Source: Prorocentrum cordatum
Lineage: Eukaryota > Sar > Dinophyceae > Prorocentrales > Prorocentraceae
Length of the DNA stretch: 55,000 nt
Direction of reading: 5' to 3'
NCBI GenBank assembly: GCA_963575745.1
Contig: CAUYUJ010016684.1
Location: 47,501 to 102,500 of the forward strand
How positions within the stretch are numbered: the stretch's first letter is position 1; every line of letters begins with the position of its first letter. A program made the translations under genes and the position numbers. The notes beneath the pieces were generated by a model. That model made no database searches, had not been told where the DNA came from, and saw nothing but the letters and a program-made list of their open reading frames with translations. Of the stretch, positions 41,701 to 52,611 are shown piece after piece.

Positions 41701-42259
41701 AGGTGGACAAGGAGAGGGCGCCCGACACATCGAAAAACCCTAGCGACATCGTTGTTTTTTGCCTCTCGGGGTACTCGTCAGGGGCCTCGAGCGCTCATTG
41801 AAGCTGCCCCAAGGCCGTCCTGGCGCAGCCTAGAAGCCTTTGGATGCCGGTCAGAAAACATCTTTGGTGCTCTTTCGGGGTGTGCTAGACCCAGTGTGGT
41901 AGACTGTCGTACCAATTTGTGGGCCCTCTTTGCGACCATGAGGCCACTTTGGGAACCACGAAGGCGCTCCTAGATCTCCTGCGGCACCCATGTGTGCCCG
42001 GGGTCTCGGAATGATGAGTCAGGGTGATGGTTTCAGCCGACCCTCGCTTGCCCAGGGTGTCAATGCGTGTGAGACATTTGGGTGTCCCGCTCCCCTTTGC
42101 CCCCTCCCCAGGGGTCCAACATCGGATTAGAGAGGGGCGGGGATCGGGGGGGGATAGACGAGCTGCTCAACGCACCCCCCAGGTTTCCAGAGCCTGCACA
42201 GAGCCTCAAAATGGCCCAACGGAGCCCAAACAGAGCGCCACCACAGACCAAGAGAGCAT
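41701..42259. other. Unassigned DNA
   Basis: Nothing recognised. Confidence 0.4.
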
Positions 42260-42735
42260 CGGATCGATCGTGAGATTGATAGTGAGTTCGGCACTGAGAT
42301 CGATCGTGAGATCGATTGAATGAGACCAATAATGAGATCGATCGTGAGATCGGTTGTGATTGATCGTGATATCGATGGTTAGGTCGACAGTGATCTCGAT
42401 CGTGAAATCGGCCATGCTATCGATAGGGTGGTTTCAACCTTGAAATTGATAGTGATATCGATTGTGATCGGTTCTGATATCGACAGAGAGATCGTTAGTG
42501 AGATCGGTAGTGTGATCGGTTGAGCGAGACCGATCAAGAGATCGATACTGACACCGACTGTGAGATCGATCACCAGATCTCCAGTGAGATCGATAATTGG
42601 ATTAACTGTGAGATGATCGACAGTGGGCTCAATAGTGAGGTCCACGGTGACATCGATTGTGAGACCGATTAGGTGAGATCGATTGAATGAAATCGACTGA
42701 ATGAAATCGGTTGGGTGAGATCGATAGTGATATTG
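42260..42735. repeat. 12-bp GATCGATNGTGA minisatellite
   Basis: About 475 bp of degenerate 12-mers such as GATCGATCGTGA and GATTGATAGTGA. The minus-strand frame reads Leu-Thr-Ile-Asp repeats. Unusually rich in GATC and ATCGAT. Confidence 0.9.
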
Positions 42736-42744
42736 GTTCCTCCC

Positions 42745-43047
42745 CCCCACAACCTCCTCATCACCCGAAAGGTGGTCGTGTAGGTCTATCAGGTCTGGTG
42801 CGGCTGCAACTGCATCCCGGATGAGGCCTGTCGTTGCCCAGGTTGGGGATTGCGGCTGCATAACGCGCTCTGGACAGACAATACTCGACTGAACCAGTAA
42901 GGCATCTCGCTCCACGATGCATGTGTCGCGCTGTCCGCCCTCAGTCGCAGCAGTGTCCAGAGAAGCACGGGGCACGCAGAAAAAACCGACGGTCTGACAC
43001 TTAGGTCGGACTGCGGAAAGAGCGACTCCAAACGTAAGGCTTACCAA
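42745..43047 (-). CDS. Possible exon, unknown product
   Basis: About 100 non-repetitive residues (from MVSLTFGVALSAV through DLHDHLSGDEEVV) precede a possible GT donor (GAGGAG|GTTGTG) at the edge of the 12-bp repeat. Composition is protein-like, but there is no domain and no partner exon. Low confidence. Confidence 0.2.
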
Positions 43048-43060
43048 ATTTCTCGCGAAC

Positions 43061-43639
43061 CATCTTAAGGGAAACGGAGGGACGCAGGAAAGGGAAGACG
43101 GGAGGCGGGATGGAGCAGCAAGGAGGAAGAAGAGAGGAGAGATGATAAACTGGGAAAGACGAGAGGCGAGGGAGTAAGGGGTGACGGAGAGGCTAGGATA
43201 CCTCCTTTCATCGGCTCATGGAACCATCTCTGACTACAGGCAATACAAAACAGACATCCGTGTGACTCTGGAGCGACCCTTCTGAGGAACCTCTTATGAC
43301 TCTCCAGCGACCCTCCGGGCGGCATCTTGGAGACTCCCCTGGGGCTCTCATGGGCTCCTGGAGCCATCTCTGACTGCAGACAAAATGGAACAGAACTCCT
43401 TATGAAACTAGGACGACCCTTCTGGGGAACCCCTCATGACTCTCAAGCGACCTTTCGGGCGGCATCTTGGGAGCAACTATGAGCCTCTTGGACCCTCGTT
43501 GTGCAACATAAGGCCCCTACTGCTACATTATCGGAACGCTTTCGGGCCATCCAGCGGCCTCCAGGGGCAGGTGCCCGAAGTCCTGACGCCGTTTGGGGGC
43601 CTTCTGGAGGTCTCGCGGGTCATCTAGGGGTGAAGGCTG
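43061..43639. other. Unassigned DNA
   Basis: Contains two related stretches, GAACCTCTTATGACTCTCCAGCG at 43279 and 43426 (AACCCCTCATGACTCTCAAG), so a ~147-bp duplication is likely. No gene. Confidence 0.4.
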
Positions 43640-44350
43640 GAAATGACAGTTCGCGTTCCCCCCCTCTTGGACATCTCTTGGATCCCTTTCCGGGCTCTCT
43701 TGGGCCATCTTGGGGGCCTCCTGGGTCGTCATGGGACCCGCTTGGACCGTCTTGGTGCCGTCTTGGGCCGTCTCTGGGCGATCTTGGGGGCCTCTTGGGC
43801 CGTCGCGGACACTGTCCAGACCAAAAAAGCAAATCTGTTAAACATGCAAGCTTGCCGGATTAAGAGGGGACGACGTACCTTTCTTGGGAACCTCCTTGGG
43901 GTCTTCTCGAGACCCTCTTGGGGCGTCTTTTGGGCTTCTTAGGCGGTCTGGAATCTTTAAAACAGGGCTAGGATCGGGATAAATCGCTCCAGAGCGTTCT
44001 GGAGCGCTCTCAGAGCGTTCCGGAACGCTCTGGAGCGGCCGCGGCGCCCAATACATCCTCCAAACCCGCCGATTCTCAGAGATTTCGAGTTATCCCGATC
44101 CGATTTTGTCCCGATCTTCGTGTCGTTTTAATCTTCCCTTTGGGGCCCTCATGGGGCCCTCTGGGGCCTTCTTGGGCGCCTCTTGGGCCGTTTGAGGGCC
44201 CTCCGGAGCCACCCTGCGGACCTCTTTGGGGGGGCCTCTTGGGCTGCCTCGGGGCGATCTTGGGGGCCTCTCTGGCCGTCTTGGACCCTCTTCAGACCCC
44301 AGAGGCGAATATGCTGAACAGGTACATTGTCCTATAGAAACGGGGCAAGT
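43640..44350 (+). repeat. CTTGGG minisatellite field 5
   Basis: Two blocks (43660-43960 and 44130-44300), each followed by an AT-richer joint ending in a cassette-core-like sequence. Between them lies a GAGCG/CGCTC-rich stretch (43986-44040). Confidence 0.75.
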
Positions 44351-45667
44351 TTGGGCCTTCTGTGGCCCTCTCGAGGAACATCTTGTACCTGCTTGGTGCG
44401 CATTGAATCTCGTGCCATCCGCGATAGTGACGACCGCGACGACGAGGACGACGACGACGCAGACGACAGAACGTTGACGACGACGACCACGACCACGACG
44501 AAGGACAGGAGGAGAAAGCGCAGGGCAATTTTATGGAAGCTTGTGGCGTGTTGGGAGCCTCTCGGGACAACGTGCGTTTCCTAAGCTCCGCTTCGACCTT
44601 CCTCGGGCCGTCGAAGAAGCGTCGCGGGACATCTTTTTCTTTGAACCGTACTGGGCCTCTCTTGGGGCTTTCGGAGGCGTTGAACATCAGCGTGTTCAAT
44701 CGGACTCGGCCATCTTGAACTCCCCTTGGTGCCCATGGGCGAGCCCAGGATCACGGCCCCGGGTACGCATACGTCCCAGTGATCAATGGGGCGCCCTCGT
44801 GGCCCCCAGAGTGGCCCTGTGGGCGCACAAATGGCACACAAATTAGTACACCCTGCGAACTGCTTAAGAAATCATGGGTTAAGAAATTCATAGTCTCAGA
44901 ACTGGAATAAAACCCAGAACTTCTACCAAAATCTTGGGATTTACATTGAAAAGTTAAGAACAATCGAGACTCTGGACGAAAACTTAGGTTTTCTTAAGCA
45001 TCGCCTAGGGTGTACGACAATCTACCAGATCCGTCCACCACACCCCGAGAGCGCGCCGAAGATGCCTCGTGAACGGCCTCCGCAGGCTTCCGGCCTGCGC
45101 CAGAGGCCGGCCCCGGGCACTCTCGCGGCCCCAGACGAAAATGCCCCGAGAGGCAAGAATCTGTGGTTTCCTTTGTGGCATTTTCACTGCCATGCGGTCG
45201 CCTGGGAGTGATTTTCTGGCGGCTCGGGCGCAACTCGGTGCCCTGTTGGGCTGTCCTGGAAGTGTCTCGGGGCGGCTTTGGGGCCTCTGGAATGCTCTAG
45301 GCGCGCCTGGGGGGAGCTCCTGAAACCGTCTTGAAGCGGATGGTGGTGCTTCTTGTTGGAGCGTGGGCAAGCCAAAAAGGCGGAAGACCCCAAAAAGATC
45401 AAGACCCGCTCGGAGTGATTTTCTGGCGCCCCAGAGGCGCCCCGAGAGCCTCTGACTACCTACCAGACCACCCCAACCCAACCCGAAGACCCGATTTTCG
45501 GGTTGGGGGGGGTAAGGGTTCCACGCGTGTTTTTTCGAGGTTTCCCGACCCCCCCACTAGAAATCGAGGGTAAATCTGAACCTTCGGGTTGGGTTGGGGT
45601 GGTTTGGTGGGGAGTGAGCCTCGCGTCGCCTCTTGGGCATCTCTGGGGCCCCCGAGCCCCTCCTGCG
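44351..45667. other. Unassigned DNA
   Basis: CGA/GAC-rich at 44415-44510; AT-richer at 44840-45000. The imperfect phrase AACCCAACCCGAA / TTCGGGTTGG around 45475-45510 and 45580-45605 forms inverted copies. No gene supported. Confidence 0.4.
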
Positions 45668-45775
45668 CCGTCGAGCCCCTCCTCCCCCTCCTCCCCCTCC
45701 TCCTCCCCCTCCTCCTCCTCCTCCTCCTCCTCCTCCTCCTCCTCCTCCTCCTCCTCCTTCTAGGAGGAGGAGGAG
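45668..45775. repeat. (CTC)n tract running into GGA repeats
   Basis: About 90 bp of CTC on the plus strand followed directly by TTCTAG and (GAG)n, so the end can fold back on the tract. Confidence 0.9.
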
Positions 45776-46255
45776 GAGGCTTCGCCGACTCCCTGGAGGC
45801 TCTCTGGGCTTTTCTGGGCGCCGTTAGTACGGATACTTATGCGTACTAGAACTGCTTGTTTGTCCGAAGTGAATGGGGCGATTTGGTTCCTTGCGGCCCT
45901 CTTTGAGGGTCCTCTTGGAACTCCTGGGGGCCTCCTGAGCGGTCTTGAAGCCATCCTGAGCGGTCTTGGAGCGCGTGGACATGAGTGTTGCAGACGACGG
46001 GAGCAGCGGCGGCGACGACAACGGCGCCGCAACTGCGAGGACGACGACGACTTCTGCGACGACTGTCACGACTACCACGACGAGAGGAGACCCACAAGAA
46101 ATCCCGAGGGAAGCAGTGAGCCCCGCGGCGACGACGGCGTCCCTCCGCCCATCTCAGCGCACCCGTCACACGGATTGTGCGCTAGAAGGACGCGGTTTCA
46201 CGTACGCCGTTGTGGGAGGATTCGCATAACATCACCTCCCCCTATGGCGACTGGG
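45776..46255. other. Unassigned DNA, GAC-rich centre
   Basis: GAC/CGA triplets at 46000-46090, similar to 44415-44510 and 49500-49570. No gene supported. Confidence 0.4.
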
Positions 46256-47310
46256 TTTCTCACTTGGGGGCCTCTTGGGCCGTTCTGGAGGGAAGGCCGA
46301 AAAGAAGCAAATGCCAACATCCTTCAAAAACCGCAGGAAAATCAATGACTTTGGCGTCTTCGGGCCTTCCTGAAGGCCCTCTCGGAGACCTCCTAGGCCG
46401 TCTTGGGCCATCTTAGAGCCATCTTGAGCCGTCTTAGTGGGCTCCTGGCCCGTCTGACGCCGTCGGAAGCTGTCTTGACGGCCTCTCTGGGCCGACTTGA
46501 GGCCCTTTTGGTGTGCTCCAGGGCTGTCTTGGAAGCCATCTTGGACCGTCTTGGAGGTCTCTTGGGCCGTCTTGGGGCCCTTTTGGGGCCGTTTTGGGGG
46601 CCTCTTGGGCCGTTCTGGGACCGTCCTGGAGGCCTCTTGGGCGATCTAGGAGCGAGTCGGAAGGCCGAAAAGAAGCAAATGCCAAAATCCCTCATAAACC
46701 TAAGGAAGATCAATGATGTTGGCCTCTTCGGGTCCTCCTGGAGGCCCTCTTGGAGGCGTCCTGGGCCGTCTTGGGCCATCTTAGAGCCATCTTGAGCCGT
46801 CTTGGTGGGCTCCGGGCCCGTCTGACGCCGACTTGGAGCCCCCTTGGGGTGCTCCAGGGCCGACTGGAGGCCATCTTGGGCGTCTTGGAGGCCTCTTGGG
46901 CTGCTTGGGGCCCTTTTGGGGCTGTTTTGGGAGCCTCTTGGGCCGTTCTGGGGCCATCCTGGAGGCCTCTTGGGCGATCTTGGGGCGATCTTTGGGGGCT
47001 CTTGGGCCGTCTCGGGCCGTCGGAAGGCCGAAAAGAAGCAGATCCCCAAATCCTGCAAAAACCTAAGGAAGATCAATGATGTTGGCCTCTTCGGGTCTTC
47101 CTGGAGGCCCTCTTGGAGGCCTCCTGGGCCGTCCTGGGCCATCTTAGAGCCGTCCTGGGCCATCTTGGTGGGCTCCTGGCCCGTCTGACGCCGTCGGAAG
47201 CTGTCTTGACGGCCTCTCTGGGCCGACTTGGGGCCATCTCGGGGTGCTCCAGGGCGTCTTGGAAGCTTCCTTGGGCGTCTTATAAGCCTCTTGGGCCATT
47301 TTGGACCGGG
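46256..47310 (+). repeat. CTTGGG minisatellite field 6, three higher-order units
   Basis: A ~350-bp higher-order unit repeats: the joint GCCGAAAAGAAGCA...AAACC..AGGAAGATCAATGA is seen near 46300, 46660 and 47025, each followed by phased CTTGGG motifs. Confidence 0.85.
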
Positions 47311-47383
47311 AACGGGGGCCCTGGAGCCCTGGTCCCCCCGTAGAGAAATGAGGCCAGGCCCCCCCGGGGACCTGGACCCCTGG

Positions 47384-47660
47384 ATATATATATATATATA
47401 TATATATATGCGTATATGTATATGCCTCTATATATATGTATATATATATATATAGATGTATGTATGTGTATATGTATATGTATACGTATATGTATATGTA
47501 TATGTATGCGTATGTATATGTATACACATGTGCATATGTACATGTATATGTGTATGTATATGTATATAGTATGTATGCATGTATGCATGCATGCATGTAT
47601 GTATGCAGGTGCATATATACATACACACATAGGCATATGTATACACATATCTGTATACAT
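47384..47660. repeat. (TA)n / (TATG)n microsatellite
   Basis: Alternating purine-pyrimidine sequence of about 275 bp. Frames read Tyr-Ile or Met-Tyr repeats; not coding. Confidence 0.95.
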
Positions 47661-47667
47661 ATAGACT

Positions 47668-47692
47668 AGAACCACGCGCGCGCTTAGGTTCT
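47668..47692. repeat. 36-nt palindrome, copy with internal deletion
   Basis: AGAACCACGCGCGCGCTTAGGTTCT minus the central 11 nt found in the full copies; followed by CTAGCTAGGAGGCGAGC and the cassette. Confidence 0.75.
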
Positions 47693-47723
47693 AGCTAGGA
47701 GGCGAGCTTGAGTCAACGAAAGT

Positions 47724-49177
47724 CGCAGGGAAGGGGGCAGGGGGAAGAAGGCCAGAGACCGCTGAAGGATCCAAATACTGGAACCCTCTTGTGATTTTGT
47801 GGGGGGCCTCGTCTGGCCGCTCGCTGGGAGTTTGACGTAGCTTCTCGGGATCCTCTGAACCTGTCTGGGGCCTCCTGGAAGCAGGTTCGAAGCATTTTGG
47901 GGGCCGATTTGGGGCTTCTCGGGGCCTCCTTTGGGCCTCTTGGGGGTCTCCTGGGGCCTCTTGAGGGGCCTCCTTGGGGCCTCCTGGCGGCCTCTTGGGG
48001 CGGAAGGCTCGAGCTTGCGGTTCGTGGTCCCCCTCTGGGCCCCCTCTTGGGCCCGTCTTGGGGCCCTCTTGGGCCATCTTGGGCGCCTCTTGGGCCGTCT
48101 TGGGGCCCTCTTGGGCTGTCCTGGGGCCCTCTTGGAAGCTTCTTGGGCCGTCTTGGGGCGGTCTTGGAGGCCTCTTGGGCCGTCTTGGACGCGGTGAAAG
48201 CCCAAGATGCGAACATGCGAAAATATACGTTTTCCCATAGGAATGGCACGATTTTTGTTTCTTGGACCTCTCTGGGGTGCCTCTCGGAACGTCTTGGGCT
48301 GATTTTGGAAGCCTTTTGGCGCCTCTGGGCGGCGTTTTGGCGCCTCCTGGGATATGTTGGGCCGGAAGCTCGGAATTCGAGAGTGGCTTTCTCCTTCTGG
48401 GACCCCTCTCGAAGTCGTCTTGGGGTTCTCTTGGGCCGTCTTGGGGCCGTCCTGAGCCACTCGTGCGCAGCCTTGGAGCGCTCCCGGAGGCCTCCTAGGC
48501 CGTCTTGGAGGCCTCTTGGGCCGTCTTGGACGCGGTGAAAGCCCAAGATGCGAACATGCGAAAAATATACGTTTTCCCATAGGAATGGCACGATTTTTGT
48601 TTCTTGGACCTCTCTTGGGGTGCCTCTCGGAACGTCTTGGGGTGCTTTTGGGAGCCTTTTGGCGCCTCTTGGCGGCATTTTGGCGCCTCCTGGAGCCTCT
48701 TGGGCCGGAAGCTCGGAATTCGAGGTTGGCTTTCTCCGTCTGGGACCCCTCTCGAACTCGTCTTGGGGCTCTCTTCGGCCGTCTTGGGGCCGTCCTGGGC
48801 CACTCGTGCGCAGCCTTGGAGCGCTCCCGGAGGCCTCGTAGACCGTCTTGGGCGCCTCTTGGGCCGTCTTGGACGCGGTGAAAGCCCAAGAGGCGAACAT
48901 GCGAAAAATATACGTTTCCCCATAGGAATGGCACGATTTTTGCTTCTTGGGCCTCTCTTGGGCTGCCTCTCGGAGCGTCTTGGAGGCTTCTGGGACCTTC
49001 TTGGTGTCATGACAGGCGTCTTGGAAGGCATTTGGAGCCATCGGAGCGCGTTCCGAAGCCGCCTGCGAACGATCTTGGACGGCGTCCGGCGGTCCGACGA
49101 GCCTCCGGGCCCCCTGGGGCCCACAGTTGTGGTCGAGGTCCCGGCCCCGGGCCCCCGGACCCGGTGCGCCGTTATAT
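47724..49177 (+). mobile_element. 0.77-kb cassette, copy 2, expanded by two ~342-bp units
   Basis: Same ends as 27370-28140. The core CGAACATGCGAAAA...TACGTTTTCCC occurs three times, near 48211, 48551 and 48893; copy 1 has one. The length excess (683 bp) equals two units. Palindromes lie on both sides (47668, 49185). Confidence 0.8.
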
Positions 49178-49184
49178 GTATACT

Positions 49185-49220
49185 AGAACCACGCGCGAGC
49201 TTCGCGCGCGCTTAGGTTCT
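49185..49220. repeat. 36-nt palindrome, full copy
   Basis: AGAACCACGCGCGAGC, TTC, then GCGCGCGCTTAGGTTCT. It sits 7 nt after the cassette end, next to TATGTATACT. Confidence 0.8.
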
Positions 49221-50233
49221 ACCCTGGCACGAGCATCGGATGCGCCGCGGAGCGCATGAGGTTGGGAGCGATTGCAGGAAGAGCTGTGGATAGACTCACT
49301 GAGGACTGCCAGGCGTATCATCCAGCCACTGGCCCTCGTAGACATCGGCCCTCTCCGTGAGAAGGAGCAGTTGCAGCATGATAACGAATAGCTCGCGGCC
49401 AGAGCGTAAATGGAACGACTGAGAAATCACCCTCGAGCCGCGATCGTCGAGCGCCGATGAGCCGTCGAACGCCGATGGACGACGGATGCGGCGTGGGCGA
49501 GGACGACAGAGAGGTCAACGACGACAAACGACAACGACGACTACGACGATGACGATGACTACGACGCAACCCTGCCCTGCGAGCCAGCGCCGGAGTAGCC
49601 GTGACCTCCCAAGCTAGCTCAATCGCCTTAAACAAAGATTCAAAAAACAGATCTCGCAGGAGCCAACACTGGGGTAGCTGTGACCCCTCAGGCTCGCGGC
49701 CAGAACGGGAATAGTACATCGGAGAAAACCCACCTCGAACCTCCATCGTCGACCCGATGACCGACGGATGCAACGTGAGCGACGCCTGTGGGAGTGTCTT
49801 GGGACCCTCTAGAGGGCCTGTGGGACCGAGCCCGCGTGCAACGCCAATAAGCGGAGCCGACTGTCTCGAGGAGCAAAATGAAAGCAAAAGGGTGAAACAT
49901 TTTCAGCCCTCCTGCTGTGGGCCTTCCTTCGTTTTGAATAGAGCGCTCTGGTCTCCAGTCCTCCCGCCTCCCTCCTCCTCTTCCCCCCTCTTCATTTGAT
50001 ACTACACAACCAGGATACTATACAAGTATAGGCCTCACATATCCTTGTACGGCGCGTGTGGAACAAAGGGAGAAGCCCCCTGCGAAACCTGGTGTGCTGC
50101 CAGATGGCAAGAACGGGCCCCACCCCAGCTCCGTAGCCGCGAGTGGGTATGTGGGGTTCCCTGAGCTACGCCACGGCAATCACTACAAGTGGATGTAGGG
50201 AATCAGCTCCTGTAGTCACTGATATAATTACTA
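49221..50233. other. Unassigned DNA with an internal duplication
   Basis: CTCGCGGCCAGARCG at 49391 and 49693 starts two related stretches of about 70 bp. GAC-rich at 49505-49570. No gene supported. Confidence 0.4.
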
Positions 50234-50269
50234 AGAACCACGCGCGCGCTTCGCGCGCGCTTAGGTTCT
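50234..50269. repeat. 36-nt palindrome, full copy
   Basis: AGAACCACGCGCGCGC, TTC, GCGCGCGCTTAGGTTCT, followed by the same 31 nt that link copy 47668 to its cassette. Confidence 0.85.
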
Positions 50270-50300
50270 AGCTAGGAGGCGAGCTTGAGTCAACGAAAGT

Positions 50301-51081
50301 CGCAGGGAAGGGGGCAGGGGGAAGAAGGCCAGAGAGCGCTGAAGAATACAAATACTGGAACCCTCTTGTGATTTTATGGGGGGCCTCGTCCGGCCGCTCG
50401 CTGGAGTTTGACGTAGCTTCTCGGGAGCCTCTGAACCTGTCGGGGGCCTCCTGGAAGCAGGTTCGAAGCATTTTGGGGCCGATTGGGGCTTCTCGGGGCC
50501 TCCTTTGGGCCTCTTGGGGGTCTCCTGGGGCCTCTTGAAGGGGCCTCCTGGGGGCCTCCTTCGAGGCGGAAGGCTGAGCTTGCGGTTCGTGGTCCCTCTC
50601 TGGGCCCCCTCTTGGGCCCGTCTTGGGGCCCTCTTGGGCCATCTTGGGCGCCTCTTGGGCCGCCTCTTGGGCTGTCCTGGGGCCCTCTTGGAAGCTTCTT
50701 GGGCCGTCTTGGGGCGGTCTTGGGCGCCTCTTGGGCCGTCCTGTAACGTCGGAAAGCCCAAAAGAGAACTTTGTTGAAAATGTACGTTTTACGAAGGGAA
50801 TGGGCCAATTTTTGCGTCTAGGAGCCCTCTTGGGACGCATGTTGGAGGCTTCTTGGGGCCTCTTGGGGGCGTCCTTGGACGTCTGGAGGCCATCTTCAGC
50901 ATCTCGGAGCCCTCTTGGAGGCCTCTTGGAAGTTTCTTGGGCCGTCTTGGGCGCTCCTGGGGCCGTCTTGTCTGACCGGGGAGGCCTCCGGCAAGCCCCG
51001 ACGAGCCTCCGGGCCCCCTGGGGCCCACATTTGTGGTCGAGGTCCCGGCCCCGGGCCCCCGGACCCGGTGCGCCGTTATAT
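50301..51081 (+). mobile_element. 0.77-kb cassette, copy 3
   Basis: Same ends as the other copies, one core unit (50776-50818, diverged). Several short indels relative to copy 1. Ends CGCCGTTATAT. Confidence 0.8.
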
Positions 51082-51314
51082 GTATAAATGTATATGGACT
51101 TGGGATCCTCTTCAAGTCCAGTCGCCACAATAACGTATGATGGTGCCCCAGCGAGACGACTTGGCTGTGGCAGAGAATGGTGAGCCTGTGGCCGCCGACT
51201 GGTTGGTCCCAATGCGCCAGCGACAGTTCAGTCCCCGTTGTGCCGTCTGTCAGCTCGGTGAACCCACTGCACACGTGACAGCTCGGTACCTCTGCCGTGG
51301 CCCACTGCGCCAAT
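51082..51314. other. Short unassigned stretch
   Basis: Nothing recognised. Confidence 0.4.
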
Positions 51315-51463
51315 CTCAGGAGGGGGAAAACACTCAGACACAATTCATCGTCGATTCCCCAGAACGTATGGGAAAATATGGGAAGTGGGGGGGAAGACGA
51401 AAACCCCCAAAAATATGCGAACATATGAGGGATTTTTATTTGTGTGTATTCATTTGTGTGTCC
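51315..51463 (-). repeat. Dispersed ~150-bp AT-rich repeat, copy 3
   Basis: Reverse-complement copy of 222-370, with all landmarks in order. Confidence 0.85.
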
Positions 51464-51869
51464 TGGGGCCCCTTGACAATCACAAGTCGCTACCTCTGCC
51501 ACCCACCCACATCACTCTAGTATTCCCCGCACCAGCGACCACGCAACTCAAACAAGCAAGCGTGAGATCCCTGAGCTCGCTCCATGGAGCGTGCAGTCAG
51601 GGATTTGTGAGACCGCAAAACTGGCCATCGCTCGGACGTCCATTTCCTGTGCTTTTTTTGGTTTCGTGCGTGGTTTTTTCGCCAAATGGTCAAGGATGCT
51701 CCTCGATGGTCTTCGCCGGAGGAAACATGCACACGTCCGAGCGATGCCGAGGCAAAAGCAGAGGAAGGGGCAGACCGAAGAGGCAGGAAGGGGCCGAGGC
51801 CGCAGCAGAAACAGCTCGCCGACCTCTCGACTAGTGGAAGAAAGTCGCCGCCAGAGGAGGCCCGGACTA
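51464..51869. other. Unassigned DNA
   Basis: A minus-strand frame (51927-51517) has no recognisable features. The last 35 bp recur at 52050-52084. Confidence 0.4.
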
Positions 51870-52046
51870 CAGTCGGGGGGCTTGACCTAAGGATCCCTAA
51901 ATAAGGAACGAGGCCCATTTTTTCCATAAGTTAAACTTCGATTTCCTATGGAAAACATAAGGAAAACCTGAGGCAAGCTGCGAAACAATCAAGGAACACC
52001 GAGCCCCTCCCCAACGAAAAGGGTTCCTTCTTCAGCGCCCCGACTG
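51870..52046. mobile_element. Small TIR element flanked by TA (Tc1/mariner-type MITE candidate)
   Basis: Starts CAGTCGGGG and ends CCCCGACTG, with TA on both outer sides (51868-51869 and 52047-52048). Arms extend to about 12 of 13 matches. 177 bp, no coding capacity. CAGT ends and TA duplication are typical of the Tc1/mariner superfamily. Confidence 0.6.
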
Positions 52047-52611
52047 TAATGGAAGAAAATCGCCGCCAGAGGAGGCCCGGACTAGCTTGGGAAAAAGGAG
52101 AAACAGCCTCGCCCGAGCGCTGTGGCAGCAACGTGCTACGCATGGGGTCTTCGGATGCCCCTGGGGAGGCTTCTCGGAAGCCACTGAAAATTCTCTGGGT
52201 CAACCAGAGGGGTGCGGGGGGGCCCGCCAGGGCGGAGTGAGTGTGTACCCTCATCATGTTGGCCCCGAGGCAGAGCAAATTACGCGGGCTGCTCCGGCAG
52301 ACACAATGACACACCAATGGTAGGCTGCTCTGACAGGCTGCCGCGAATCCAGGCCCACGAGGCCGTCGGGGAAGGCCCAGCGCAAGCGCTGCTCGGGGAG
52401 TAATATTAGGTCGGGCCTGTCCCCCTACAGGCGGATTTTGAAGGACGAATGATAAATACCCAACGAATTCTCAACAACATGCCAAAATGTTACAAAAAAT
52501 CCTCCCCAGACGATTTTTTTTACTATTTTTGAATATTCCTCCTGTAGTGGGACACGCCCGACTTAAGAGTAGTACGCTCGTCATGCCGAGGACGAGACAC
52601 ATAAGTCTGCT
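52047..52611. other. 3' flank of the HAD-like gene
   Basis: Begins with a second copy (34 of 35) of the 35 bp that precede the small TIR element. AT-richer at 52440-52560. No gene. Confidence 0.4.

Noticed and set aside
47384-47675. Tyr/Ile- and Met/Tyr-rich frames
   Set aside because: Translation of a TA/TATG microsatellite.
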